Assembly: GCA_963841405.1 (NCBI GenBank)
Contig: CAWJCM010000003.1
Coordinates: 124,001 to 188,000, forward strand
Length of the DNA: 64,000 bases
Source of the DNA: DATBLE01 sp963841405
GTDB taxonomy: Bacteria; Actinomycetota; Thermoleophilia; Gaiellales; Gaiellaceae
Direction of reading: 5' to 3'
Shown: in pieces, positions 1 to 10,875 of the stretch
Layout of the letters: every line of letters begins with the position of its first letter
Numbering within the stretch: the stretch's first letter is position 1
Made by a program: the position numbers and the translations under genes
The notes under the pieces: generated by a model
Database searches by the model: none
What the model was told of the DNA's origin: nothing
Seen by the model: only the letters and a program-made list of their open reading frames with translations

Positions 1-316
1 CGCCGTTCAGCGCGAAGACGTCGCCGTTCTCGGAGCGCCCCCGTGCCGCGAACTTGATCCCCCCTCCGCGGCCGAGCCGCTCGGGCTCCTCGGCGCAGAC
101 GATCTCGGCTCCGAGCCCACCGAGCTCGGCGCGGAACGCCCCGCCCTGGCCCGCGGCGCAGGAGACGATCACGCGGCTCACTCCGACCGACGCGAGACGG
201 CCGATCTGGTACGCGACCAGCGGCCTGCCGGCGATGTCGACGAGCGCCTTCGGCCGGCCGCCGGCCGCGTCGCCCATGCGCTCGGCCTTCCCGCCCGCGA
301 GGACGATCGCCTCCAT
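1..316 (-). CDS. NTP transferase family protein (3' end cut by window edge)
   Basis: The first ~105 residues of a nucleotidyltransferase with a Rossmann-like fold. It starts MEAIVLAGGKAERMG, the nucleotide-binding LAGG-x-(G/A)-x-R signature of GlmU/MobA/sugar-nucleotidyltransferase enzymes, followed by a conserved-type RPKALVDIAGRPLV segment. The reading frame stops at the window edge just after ALNG, so substrate specificity cannot be read. It is the third gene of a minus-strand group behind the LCP ligase and UDP-glucose dehydrogenase (13 bases after the latter), which suggests a role in making an activated sugar for envelope polysaccharide. A molybdenum cofactor role is possible but less likely given the neighbours. 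Confidence 0.75.
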   Translation of the reverse strand, partial: MEAIVLAGGKAERMGDAAGGRPKALVDIAGRPLVAYQIGRLASVGVSRVIVSCAAGQGGAFRAELGGLGAEIVCAEEPERLGRGGGIKFAARGRSENGDVFALNG

Positions 317-329
317 CGGTCGCGCCTGC

Positions 330-1664
330 CTAGTCCCGGGAAGCCGCCGGCGCCGGCTCGGGCGTCTCGGGCAGCGTGGCGAACGGCGAGCTCGAGCGCC
401 CCATCCCTTCGTAGGCGTACCCGGCGGCGCGCATCGCGGCGGCGTCGAGGTGGTTGCGCCCGTCGATCACGATCGGCGAGCGCATCGTCTCCCGCAGCTC
501 CGCCCAGGGCAGCTCGCGCAGCTGAGGCCATTCCGTGACGACGACCGCTGCGTCGGCAGCGGCCAATGCCTCCGCGGCCGAGTCCACGAAGGTGACGCCG
601 TGCAGCGCGCTCCGTGCGTCGACAACGGGATCCCAGGCGACGACCTCGGCGCCTTCCGCCAGAAGCCGAGCGGCCAGCACGATGCTCGGCGCCTCGCGCA
701 TGTCGTCGGTGTTCGCCTTGAACGCGAGCCCGAGCAGCGCGATCCGCTTGCCGTGCAGCGCGCCGAGGTGCTTCTGCAGCTTGGCCACCGGCCGGCGCAT
801 CTGGAGATCGTTGACCTCCATGACCGCGGTGACGAGCTGGAAGTGGTAGCCCGAGTTGCCGGCGAGCAGCTTCAGGAACGAGATGTCTTTCGGGAAACAG
901 CTGCCCCCGTAGCCGAGACCGGCGCGGAGGTAGTGCGTGCCGATCCGCCGGTCGAGGCCCATGCCGCGGGCGACGTCCTCGACGTCGGCGCCGACCAGCT
1001 CGCACACGTTCGCGATCTCGTTGATGAAGCTGATCCGCGTCGCCAGGTAGGCGTTCGCCGCCAGCTTGACCATCTCCGCCGAGGGGACATCCGTGCGCAC
1101 GTTCTCGGCGTCGAGATCGTCGTGCAGCGCGGCGACGGCTTCGCCGTCTGCCTCGTCGAACGAGCCGACGACCACCCGGTCGGCATCCATGAAGTCGCGC
1201 ACCGCCGTGCCCTCGGCGAGGAACTCCGGGCAGGACGCGTAGCCGACCCTGACCAGCCCGCGGGCGTCGAGCGCGGCGCGCACCTTCTCGCCCGTCCCCA
1301 CCGGAACCGTGCTCTTCATCACCAGCACCGGCGAGTCGATGTCGGCCGGCAGGTCCTCGATCACCGACCAGACCGCCGCCAGGTTGGCGTCGCCCGACGG
1401 CGTCGGCGGCGTACCGACGCACACGAACAGGAACTCGCTGCCGGCCACCGCCTCCTCCATCGACAGCGTGAACGACAACCGCTCGCGGTTCGAGGCGATC
1501 AGCTCCTCGAGTCCGGGCTCGTAAAAGGGGACCCGGCCAGCGTCGAGCTGCTCGATCCGCTCGGGCACGACGTCGCGGATCACGACGGTGTGGCCGAGCT
1601 CGGCCAGACAGGCCCCGCTGACCAGGCCCGCATAGCCGGCGCCGAAGAACGCGATCCGCGCCAC
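330..1664 (-). CDS. ugd: UDP-glucose 6-dehydrogenase
   Basis: A 444-residue protein that oxidises UDP-glucose to UDP-glucuronate with two NAD+, in the cytosol, supplying precursors for acidic envelope sugars. The N-terminus has the NAD-binding GAGYAGLVSGACLAELGH motif at residues 8-25. The catalytic cysteine lies in the GYGGSCFPKD motif near residue 260, and the C-terminal UDP-binding domain contains LGLAFKANTDDMRE. Length is typical of the family. It lies 2 bases downstream of the LCP gene and 13 bases upstream of a nucleotidyltransferase gene, so the three probably form one transcript. A UDP-ManNAc dehydrogenase is the main alternative from the same superfamily. Confidence 0.93.
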   Translation of the reverse strand: MARIAFFGAGYAGLVSGACLAELGHTVVIRDVVPERIEQLDAGRVPFYEPGLEELIASNRERLSFTLSMEEAVAGSEFLFVCVGTPPTPSGDANLAAVWSVIEDLPADIDSPVLVMKSTVPVGTGEKVRAALDARGLVRVGYASCPEFLAEGTAVRDFMDADRVVVGSFDEADGEAVAALHDDLDAENVRTDVPSAEMVKLAANAYLATRISFINEIANVCELVGADVEDVARGMGLDRRIGTHYLRAGLGYGGSCFPKDISFLKLLAGNSGYHFQLVTAVMEVNDLQMRRPVAKLQKHLGALHGKRIALLGLAFKANTDDMREAPSIVLAARLLAEGAEVVAWDPVVDARSALHGVTFVDSAAEALAAADAAVVVTEWPQLRELPWAELRETMRSPIVIDGRNHLDAAAMRAAGYAYEGMGRSSSPFATLPETPEPAPAASRD

Positions 1665-1666
1665 GC

Positions 1667-3517
1667 CTATCTTGCCTTCAGGGGCTTCAGCCCCTTCGCG
1701 ATTGCGATCATCGTCTCGTTCGTGATGTTGTCCAGCAGGGAGTTGACCACCCAGTAGGTGGCTCCTTTCTCATGTAACACGATCATGTGGAGCTTCGGGC
1801 CGTTGTAGTAGAAGTCGTACGCGCGGCCGCCGAGCACGTGCCGGAAGCTGCGGTCGGTCAGCACCGGCGCGTCCGACCAGTCGGTCTCCTGGACGCCCCA
1901 GTAGGCGCCGCTCGACGTCCGGAACACGAGCCGCACGGCGTGGTGCCTGCTCTCGATCAGGTACGCGTGAACGGGCTTGGTGGAGTCGGGCGCCGACGAG
2001 CTGTCCAGCACGGTGGGCACCATCAGGCCGAATCCGACCTCCTTGCGCAGCGGCCGCAGGAGGCCCGAGGTGTCGTACGGGTTCGACTGTACGTGGGCCG
2101 GCTCCCGGGTCACCGGCGCGCGCGCCGGCGGCGCGGGCGCGACGCTCCCGTGGAAGGTGCGCCCGACGACCACCGTCAGCATCGCGCCGTTCTGGAGCGG
2201 AGCGATCGTCCCAGGCACCTTCTTGACGTCGGCCGGCGCGAACAGCTTGGCGACGGAGTTCGCCGCCGCCGCCGACCGCTTCACCTTCGGGTTCCAGTAG
2301 ACCGTCGTGTGGAAGTAGTCGAACCGGGGCGCGTTGCCGGTCGCGTTCGGAGGCAGCGGGAGGATGTGGTAGCCCTGCTGCGAGAGTCCGCTGCCGGCTT
2401 CGCCGGCCGCGCCCGCGACTCCGTTGCCGTTCAGCACCGTGATCGTCGTCTCCGCGCGCGTCGGCGTCTTCAGCTTGACCTTTCGACCGAGCGCGACCGC
2501 GGTCGCCACCTGGGCTGCATCCACGTCGGGCGTCTCCCAGTCCTGGACCGCGGCGGCGATGTTCGCCGACGACGTGGTGAGGTCGGAGTACCCGGTCAGC
2601 CCCTGGATCTGGGTCTGGAAGAAGTGGCCCGGCGGAAGGTGGTAGGCGAAGAAGGCGTAGCTGAGGATGGTGCGGCCGGAGACGCCGCCTCCCCCGCCCG
2701 CGGCGACCTCGATGTTCTTCGTCAGCGTCCCGACGATCTTGGGCACCTTCAGGACGCTGAAGTTGTGCTTGAACTGGTACTTCATCGCCTTCACGAACTG
2801 CTGCTGGCGGGCGACGCGGAAGAGGTCCGAGTCGGTGTGGCGGTAGCGGACGTAGTCCAGCGCGCTGCCGCCGGTGAGCAGCTGGTAACCGGGCTGGAGG
2901 TTGATCTTCGCATAGCCGAACGTCGGCGAGAGGCCGGCGTTGTCGTTGAAGTACCGGCGGTCGACGTCGATCCAGACGCCGCCGAGCCGGTTGACGATCT
3001 GCTTGAAACCGCGGAAGTTGACGGTGACCAGGTAGTTGATCGGCAGGCCGATCAGGTCGCTGACCGTCTGGACCGTGCCCTTCGCGCCGCAGGCGGCGTA
3101 GGCCGAGTTGATCTTCCCCGAGTAGACCGGCTGCCCCGGGCAGTGCACGTTCACCAGCAGGTCGCGCGGGAACGACATCATCGAGACGGTCTTGTTCGAG
3201 GGGTCGGTGCGAATCAGCATCACCGTGTCCGACCGCGACGGCGTGTTCGCCGTCTCGTTCGCGCGATGGTCGTAGCCGATCACCAGGCCGATTGCGGCGT
3301 GACCGGGCGCAGGCGGCTCGCCCAGGAACTTCTGCGCGCTCTTCACGTCCGCCGAGTGGGCCTGGATCGCCGCGACGCTCTCGTGGAACCAGAGATAGAG
3401 CCCGGCCACGAACGAGACGACCAGCATCGCGACGGCGATCGCGATCCAGAGCAGGATCCGGCCGACGGTGCGAAGGCCCGATCGATGCGGAGGGCCCTCC
3501 GACCAGTATCGGGTCAT
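1667..3517 (-). CDS. LytR-CpsA-Psr (LCP) family cell-wall glycopolymer ligase
   Basis: A membrane-anchored enzyme that transfers undecaprenyl-linked glycopolymers to peptidoglycan outside the cell. A single N-terminal membrane segment (about residues 18-42 from this start) precedes the LCP catalytic domain. That domain has the expected RSDTVMLIRTD, SMMSFPRDLLV and RYRHTDSDLFRVARQQ motifs with their conserved Asp and Arg residues. A LytR_C-type domain follows at about 355-440, then a C-terminal region of unknown type. The ATG at 3517 was chosen. A TTG at 3607 would add 30 residues, and neither has a convincing ribosome binding site. It heads the group with ugd and the nucleotidyltransferase. 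Confidence 0.88.
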   Translation of the reverse strand: MTRYWSEGPPHRSGLRTVGRILLWIAIAVAMLVVSFVAGLYLWFHESVAAIQAHSADVKSAQKFLGEPPAPGHAAIGLVIGYDHRANETANTPSRSDTVMLIRTDPSNKTVSMMSFPRDLLVNVHCPGQPVYSGKINSAYAACGAKGTVQTVSDLIGLPINYLVTVNFRGFKQIVNRLGGVWIDVDRRYFNDNAGLSPTFGYAKINLQPGYQLLTGGSALDYVRYRHTDSDLFRVARQQQFVKAMKYQFKHNFSVLKVPKIVGTLTKNIEVAAGGGGGVSGRTILSYAFFAYHLPPGHFFQTQIQGLTGYSDLTTSSANIAAAVQDWETPDVDAAQVATAVALGRKVKLKTPTRAETTITVLNGNGVAGAAGEAGSGLSQQGYHILPLPPNATGNAPRFDYFHTTVYWNPKVKRSAAAANSVAKLFAPADVKKVPGTIAPLQNGAMLTVVVGRTFHGSVAPAPPARAPVTREPAHVQSNPYDTSGLLRPLRKEVGFGLMVPTVLDSSSAPDSTKPVHAYLIESRHHAVRLVFRTSSGAYWGVQETDWSDAPVLTDRSFRHVLGGRAYDFYYNGPKLHMIVLHEKGATYWVVNSLLDNITNETMIAIAKGLKPLKAR

Positions 3518-3691
3518 CGGCGTCAGTGCGGACGGCGGGAGAACGGAGTGGCCGTTCCCCTCGAGGACGCCGCCACGACCGATTCCTCGTTTCAGCGTCG
3601 TCTTCAAGCCGGCACCGGATCGAAAGAAGGCGCGCCCGGGTCGGCACGCCGCCGCCGGTCAGGATAGCGGAGCCTGCTGCTGATTCCCGCG

Positions 3692-4348
3692 TTACCTGGT
3701 GACGCGGGAGAGTACGCGCGCGACCGCCGTCTGCTCGAGCGAGGCCGGCAGCGGCCTCGCGATCCCGAGGAAGATCATCGCCACGTCGGTGCGGCCCGTG
3801 TTGAAGAGCACGATGTCGGCGGCGACCGGCAACGTCACGCTCGGCGTCTTCACCGACGCGACCAGCCGGTACGCGTTCGATCGGTCGCCCACCTTCGGGA
3901 AGGCGATCGGGCGTGTGGAGACGACCTTCGCGGAGCTCGGCTTCGTGATTCCCTTCGCGAACAGCTCGCCGAAGCACGCCGGCAGCTGGCGGACCGCGAC
4001 CCGCGCGTACCCGCGCTTTGCCATCGCCGCCGTCTTGAAGACGCCCGTCGACACGGAGACGAACGAATGGTCGGCGCTGCGGGTGAAGTCCGGGGAGTCG
4101 TACTTGCCGGTCTCGATCAAGTCGGACTGGTCGGGGTGATAGTTCGAGCAGCGAGGCTGGGAGTCCGAGGTCGTGCCGGCGGACTTCGACGCCGTCCAGC
4201 CGGGGGCGAAGTCGGAAAGCCTCAGCGAGGCGGCTCGAGCGAGCGCCTGGTCCGTCTTCGTGAAGGCGTGCTGCGGCTCGCCGGGCGCCGCCCCCGCAGC
4301 CGGGACGAGGACCCCGGCGATCGCCGTCGTCAGGAGCGCCCGCCTCAC
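3692..4348 (-). CDS. hypothetical secreted protein
   Basis: A 218-residue protein whose GTG start opens a clear signal peptide (MRRALLTTAIAGVLVPAAGA). It contains two Cys residues (one before NYHPDQ, one after QLPA) that could form a disulfide. The mature part is a single globular domain with alternating beta-type segments, faintly like extracellular sensor or lipoprotein domains of actinobacteria. I do not recognise a family. The gene starts 7 bases after the metH stop codon and is followed by 174 bases before the LCP start codon, so it may be cotranscribed with metH although no functional link is apparent. Confidence 0.6.
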   Translation of the reverse strand: MRRALLTTAIAGVLVPAAGAAPGEPQHAFTKTDQALARAASLRLSDFAPGWTASKSAGTTSDSQPRCSNYHPDQSDLIETGKYDSPDFTRSADHSFVSVSTGVFKTAAMAKRGYARVAVRQLPACFGELFAKGITKPSSAKVVSTRPIAFPKVGDRSNAYRLVASVKTPSVTLPVAADIVLFNTGRTDVAMIFLGIARPLPASLEQTAVARVLSRVTR

Positions 4349-4355
4349 GTGTCCA

Positions 4356-6336
<1,981 letters not shown>

Positions 6337-6344
<8 letters not shown>

Positions 6345-7950
6345 GCGGCAGCGCCTCGATGAACGCCTTCGCGTAGCCGTTGTGCTCCTCGATCCCGGTG
6401 GCGACCGCCAGCACGTTCGGGTCGAAGACGATGTCCTCCGGGTGGAAGCCCTGCTCGATCAGCAGGCGGTAGGCCCGCTCGCAGATCTCCACCCTCCGCT
6501 CGACCGTGACCGCCTGGCCCTCCTCGTCGAAGGCCATCACGATCGCCGCCGCGCCCAGCCGCCGGATCGCCCGCGCCTGCGCGAGGAACGACTCCTCGCC
6601 CTCCTTCAGGCTGATCGAGTTGGCGATCCCCTTGCCCTGGATGCACTTGAGGCCGGCCTCGATCGCCGAGAAACGCGAGCTGTCGACCATGATCGGCACC
6701 CGGGCGATCTCCGGCTCGGTCGCGATCACGTTCAGGAAGGTGGTCATCGCCTGCTCGGCCTCGAGCAGGTCGGCGTCCATGTTCACGTCGATAAGGTTGG
6801 CGCCGCCCTGCACCTGCTCGAGCGCGACCGCGACCGCGCTCGTGTAATCGCCCCCCTCGATCAGGCGCCGGAAGCGGGCGGAGCCGGTCACGTTCGTGCG
6901 CTCTCCGATCATCACGAAGCCGGTGTCGCGCTCGATCTCGAACGGCTCGAGGCCGCTGAAGCGCGGCCGCGCTTGCCGTTGAGGAACATGCCTGGGGGCC
7001 AGACCTTCGGTCCGGTCCCGGATGGCCGCGACATGCGCGGGCGTGGTCCCGCAGCAGCCTCCGACCACGTTCACGAGGCCGGACTGCGCGAACTCGCCGA
7101 GGTAGCGGCTGGTGTCGGCCGGCTGCTCGTCGTGCTCGCCGAAGGCGTTCGGCAGCCCCGCGTTCGGGTGGCACGAGACGTAGGTGTCCGCGACCCGCGA
7201 GAGATCCTCGACGTACGGGCGCATCTGCTCGGCGCCGAGCGAGCAGTTCACGCCGGCGATCAGCGGCCCGGCGTGCTCGATGGACGCCCAGAACGCCTCG
7301 ACCGTCTGGCCCGACAGGTTGCGGCCGCTGGCGTCGATCGCCGTGAAGGAGATCCACCGCGGCAGCTCCGGCGCGACGTCGAGCGCCGCCGCGATCGCCG
7401 CCTTCGCGTTGAGCGTGTCGAAGATCGTCTCGAACATCAGCAGGTCGACCCCGCCGTCGCGGAGCGCCTCGATCTGCTCGGCGTACGTCTCGTGGACCTG
7501 GTCGAACGTCACCGGTCGAAAGCCCGGGTCGTCCACCTTCGGAGACACCGAGAGCGAGACATTCAGCGGGCCGAGCGAGCCGGCGACGAAGCCGCCCGCC
7601 TCGTCGGCGGCGCGGCGCGCGAGCCGCGCGCCCTCGCGGCTCATCTCGGCGGCGACCTCCTCGAGCCCGTAGTCGGCCTGGCCGATCCTGGTGGCGGTGA
7701 AGGTGTTGGTGGTCGCGATGTCGGCGCCGGCTTCGAAGTAGCGCCGGTGGATGTCGAGGATCACCTCCGGCCGCGTCAGGTTCAGCAGGTCCGGATCACC
7801 CGCGACGTCGCGCGGGTGGCCGCGGAACCGCTCGCCGCGGTACGCCTCCTCGCCGCGGACGTCCCGCTGGATCAGGACGCCCCACGACCCGTCGAGCAGG
7901 ACGATCCGCTCGTCCAGCAGTCGCTTGAGATTTTGGATCCGGTCGGTCAT
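6337..7950 (-). CDS. metH: methionine synthase, N-terminal portion (ends in frameshift)
   Basis: The first 537 residues of cobalamin-dependent methionine synthase. It holds the homocysteine-binding TIM barrel with the zinc-site cysteines (ANTFTATRIGQ near residue 80, GVNCSLGAEQ near 234, VGGCCGTTPAH near 298) and most of the methyltetrahydrofolate TIM barrel (GFVMIGERTNVTGS, VDSSRFSAIEAGLKC). The frame breaks off at EALPPD then TAA (stop at 6337), just where the family continues into GG(V/I)SN. The next frame supplies that continuation, so this is one gene with a +1 error or mutation at 6345. As written it would lack B12 binding and be inactive. It lies 189 bases downstream of atpC, with its own leader. 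Confidence 0.9.
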
Positions 7951-8048
7951 CGCGCTCCGCTGCCGAAAGAGTCCACCGACGGTGCGCGCGGGCTCTTTAG
8001 GCGTTTGTTGACCCGGTCGCCAAGCTGCCTTTCAAAGCTCTCCGGGGT

Positions 8049-8065
8049 TCTCAGCTTAGCTGAGA
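8049..8065. promoter_or_regulatory. perfect 17-bp palindrome in the metH leader
   Basis: The sequence TCTCAGCT-T-AGCTGAGA is a perfect inverted repeat with 8-base arms around one base, located about 100 bases upstream of the metH start. It could be a protein operator or an RNA hairpin in the 5' leader. The surrounding 7951-8139 leader is also GC-rich and structured (CCGTGCC and GGCACGG arms further upstream in the transcript). I could not match it to a SAM, SAH or cobalamin riboswitch core. Confidence 0.4.
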
Positions 8066-8139
8066 GTTCAGGGGCTGTCCCGCCGGGGGACCGTGCCTGC
8101 GTGGCGCCGTCGCGGTGCTTCGATCGGCACGGCCAGACC

Positions 8140-8616
8140 CTAGATGTGCTCGGGCCCGGCCGAGGTGCGCGCACGGATCGGCCGGTCGTCCGAGCCGTTC
8201 GCCACCGTGAGCTGGTTCTCCGCGTGCTTGACGCGCTGCTCCAGCTGCCAGCGGTCGGCGTCCGACTCGCCCGCCTCGACGCGGGCGAGCTCGGCCTGCG
8301 CGGCCTCGAGCTGTGTGCGCGCACGGCCGGCGTCGACCTCGTCGACGTCGACCGCGTCGTCGACCAGGGCGAGCGCGCGGTCCTGCTCGACCTTGAAGAA
8401 GCCCGGGCCGGTCGCGAACTCGCGTACCTCCTGCCCGCGGCGGATGTGCACCCGGGTCGAGCCCGCCTTCAGCATCGCCACGAGCGGCGCGTGACGCGCC
8501 AGCACGCCGATCTCCCCGTCGGCGCCGGGGACGATCAGCATCTCCGCGTCTCCCTCGAACGCCGATCCGTCCGGCGTCACGAGGGAGACCTCGATCACAT
8601 GGGCGTCTTCGGCCAA
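8140..8616 (-). CDS. atpC: ATP synthase F1 epsilon subunit
   Basis: A 158-residue rotor-stalk subunit that couples F1 to the c-ring and can inhibit ATP hydrolysis. The N-terminal beta-sandwich shows the family pattern VSLVTPDGSAFEGDAEML, PGADGEIGVLARHAPLVAML and FATGPGFFKVEQD. A helical C-terminal part follows (about 85-140, rich in Ala, Glu and Arg), with a short unstructured tail. It starts 4 bases after atpD, as in standard atp operons, and is the last ATP synthase gene here. It is separated from the rest of the operon except atpD by the transporter block. Confidence 0.95.
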   Translation of the reverse strand: MAEDAHVIEVSLVTPDGSAFEGDAEMLIVPGADGEIGVLARHAPLVAMLKAGSTRVHIRRGQEVREFATGPGFFKVEQDRALALVDDAVDVDEVDAGRARTQLEAAQAELARVEAGESDADRWQLEQRVKHAENQLTVANGSDDRPIRARTSAGPEHI

Positions 8617-8620
8617 CCGC

Positions 8621-10120
8621 CTAGACCGCCGCGGGCTCCGCCTCGGCCTCCGCCTCCGCCTCTGCCTCGGCCTCCTCGGCCGGCTGCGCCTCGTCCTCCG
8701 ACGCGAGCGTCTTCGCCTTCGCGACGGCGTCGTCGATCGTGCCGACCATGTAGAACGCCTGCTCGGGCAGTGAGTCGTGCTTGCCGTCGAGGATCTCGAC
8801 GAAGCCCTTGACCGTGTCTTCGAGCTTCACGTATGCGCCGGGCGTGCCCGTGAAGACCTCGGCCACGAACATCGGCTGCGACAGGAAACGCTCGATCTTG
8901 CGTGCGCGCTGGACGACCAGTTTGTCCTCGTCCGACAGCTCGTCCATGCCGAGGATGGCGATGATGTCCTGGAGATCGCGGTAGCGCTGGAGGACCTCCT
9001 GCACGCGGGTCGCGGTGTCGTAATGCTCGTCGCTGACCACGCCGCGCGACAGCGCCCGCGAGTTCGAGCCGAGCGGGTCGATCGCCGGGTAGATGCCCTT
9101 CTCCGAGATCGAGCGCGCGAGCGTGATGAAGGCGTCGAGGTGGGCGAACGTATTCGCAGGGGCGGGGTCGGTGAGATCGTCCGCCGGCACGTAGATCGCC
9201 TGCACGGACGTCACCGAGCCGACGCGGGTGGACGTGATCCGCTCCTGCAGCTGGCCCATCTCGGTCGCGAGCGTCGGCTGGTAGCCGACGGCGCTGGGCA
9301 TGCGGCCGAGGAGCGCAGACACCTCGGAGCCCGCCTGCACGAAGCGGAAGATGTTGTCGATGAAGAAGAGCACGTCCTGGCCCTCGTCGCGGAAATGCTC
9401 CGCCATCGTCAGGCCCGAGAGCGCGACCCGCAGGCGCGCGCCCGGCGGCTCGTTCATCTGGCCGTAGACGAGCGCGACGCGATCGATCACCCCGGACTCC
9501 TCCATCTCCAGCCAGAGGTCGTTCCCCTCGCGGGTCCGCTCGCCGACGCCGGCGAACACGGACACGCCGCCGTGCTGCTCCGCGACGTTGTGGATCAGCT
9601 CCTGGATCAGCACCGTCTTGCCGAGCCCGGCGCCGCCGAACAGGCCGATCTTGCCGCCGCGCACGAACGGGGCGATCAGGTCGATGACCTTGATCCCCGT
9701 CTCGAAGATCTCGGCCTTCGGCGACAGCTCGCGGAACTCGGGCGGATCGCGGTGGATCGGCGAACGCTCGCCCGAGGACGGCTCGCCGTCGTCGACCGGC
9801 TCGCCGAGGACGTTCCAGAGGCGGCCGAGCGTCTCCTTGCCGACCGGGACGCTGATCGGCGCGCCGGTGTCGATCACGTCGACGCCGCGCGGCAGGCCGT
9901 CGGTCGAGTCCATGGCGACCGCGCGGACGCGGTCGTCGCCCAGATGCTGCTGCACCTCGGCGATCAGGTCGAGGCCCGCGGAGCCGTTCTCGCCCGGGAC
10001 GGTAATGCGCAGCGCGTTGTAGATCTCGGGCAGCGCGCCGGTGAAAACCGCGTCGACGACGACGCCCCTGACCTCGACAACCTTGCCAACATTGTTTTCA
10101 GAGGTATTGCGCTCAGCCAT
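8621..10120 (-). CDS. atpD: ATP synthase F1 beta subunit
   Basis: The catalytic subunit of F1, 499 residues. The Walker A loop reads GGAGLGKT (residues about 163-170; the usual form is GGAGVGKT) and the Walker B region is QDVLFFIDNIF. GERTREGNDLW, MNEPPGARLRVALSGLTMAE and EVSALLGRMPSAVGYQPTLA are all present. The last ~20 residues form a low-complexity Ala/Glu repeat tail encoded by a hexamer-like DNA repeat, beyond the usual beta C-terminus. An AGGAG ribosome site lies 5 bases before the ATG. Unlike in most genomes, atpG is not immediately upstream: its neighbour across a 223-base leader is an anti-sigma-like gene. Confidence 0.97.
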   Translation of the reverse strand: MAERNTSENNVGKVVEVRGVVVDAVFTGALPEIYNALRITVPGENGSAGLDLIAEVQQHLGDDRVRAVAMDSTDGLPRGVDVIDTGAPISVPVGKETLGRLWNVLGEPVDDGEPSSGERSPIHRDPPEFRELSPKAEIFETGIKVIDLIAPFVRGGKIGLFGGAGLGKTVLIQELIHNVAEQHGGVSVFAGVGERTREGNDLWLEMEESGVIDRVALVYGQMNEPPGARLRVALSGLTMAEHFRDEGQDVLFFIDNIFRFVQAGSEVSALLGRMPSAVGYQPTLATEMGQLQERITSTRVGSVTSVQAIYVPADDLTDPAPANTFAHLDAFITLARSISEKGIYPAIDPLGSNSRALSRGVVSDEHYDTATRVQEVLQRYRDLQDIIAILGMDELSDEDKLVVQRARKIERFLSQPMFVAEVFTGTPGAYVKLEDTVKGFVEILDGKHDSLPEQAFYMVGTIDDAVAKAKTLASEDEAQPAEEAEAEAEAEAEAEPAAV

Positions 10121-10343
10121 GTGACTCCTGAGGGTGCGATTGCACGAGAGGATGCCCGCCTCGCCGCGCCCGGCGGGCGAGCGATCGGAGTCTAGCGAAG
10201 CCCGGACGCTCGGGAACGTCGCTCGGCAGCGCCCGGCGCTCCTGCGTCAGCGTGGCCACCCGGGCCTCGTGGTCGAGCGTTCAGCAGTACGACGTGACGA
10301 GCGACGGCATCATCCCCTCGAAGACTACTTCGCCGTGACGTCG
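10121..10343 (-). promoter_or_regulatory. leader region of atpD
   Basis: This is 223 bases without a convincing gene. It contains an inverted repeat GCCCGCC (10154-10160) / GGCGGGC (10172-10178) and, further upstream, a weak -10-like TAGACT on the minus strand near 10190. It lies between the anti-sigma-like gene and atpD, so it is the place where a separate promoter for atpD-atpC would be expected. No good -35 box is visible. Confidence 0.3.
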
Positions 10344-10829
10344 TTACGTCGGCGGCGCGCCGCCATTCACGCCGTACGAGCCGATCCCGGTGCCGCGCGG
10401 CGGCCTGCCGCCGAGCTGGAGCACGCGGAGCGTGCGCAACTGCTTGAGGTCCTGGTCGTCCGGAACGGAGGCGACCGGCACCGTGTTCGAGCCATGCGAG
10501 GCCGGCCCCTTCGCGGCCTGGGTGCTGAGCACGGTCGTCACCCCGACGACTGCCGCCATGACCGCGGCGACCCTGGCGACGGCGGCCGGGCGGAAGAGCG
10601 CCCGGCGGCTGCCGGAGACGACGATCGGCTGGTCCATTCGCTCGAGCGTCCGCGTTCGCAACGCCAGCACCGCGCCGCGCACGCTCGCCTCGTACTCGCG
10701 GCAGGCACCGCAGCGCCGCAGGTGCGCTTCGAGCAGAGCGTCCTCGAGCTCCGAGATCTCGTCGTCGAGGCGCAGCGAGACCCACCCGCGGGCGCGGTCA
10801 CAGGTGTGGGGCTGCGGTCGCAGTGCCAT
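10344..10829 (-). CDS. zinc-finger anti-sigma factor-like membrane protein
   Basis: A 161-residue protein with the ZAS-type pattern His36-x3-Cys40-x2-Cys43 (AHLRRCGAC), preceded by Cys10 in the usual upstream position. A single membrane segment lies at about 84-104, and the outer tail is about 57 residues and Gly/Pro-rich near its end. In the family the cytoplasmic zinc-binding helix bundle sequesters an ECF sigma factor until a signal releases it. No sigma factor gene is adjacent: the upstream neighbour is a small membrane protein and the downstream neighbour is atpD. Its partner must be encoded elsewhere, or the protein has another role. The tail is short for a ligand-sensing domain. Confidence 0.7.
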   Translation of the reverse strand: MALRPQPHTCDRARGWVSLRLDDEISELEDALLEAHLRRCGACREYEASVRGAVLALRTRTLERMDQPIVVSGSRRALFRPAAVARVAAVMAAVVGVTTVLSTQAAKGPASHGSNTVPVASVPDDQDLKQLRTLRVLQLGGRPPRGTGIGSYGVNGGAPPT

Positions 10830-10875
10830 ACCGCTTACGACGTCCCGGTGTACCCGTTGTTAGCCGGGAAAGCGT

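Noticed and set aside
7951..8139. SAM, SAH, glycine or cobalamin riboswitch in front of metH.
   Set aside because: None of the conserved cores (for example the SAM-I kink-turn and GGC-AACC segments, or the B12 box) could be matched, so only the palindrome is reported.
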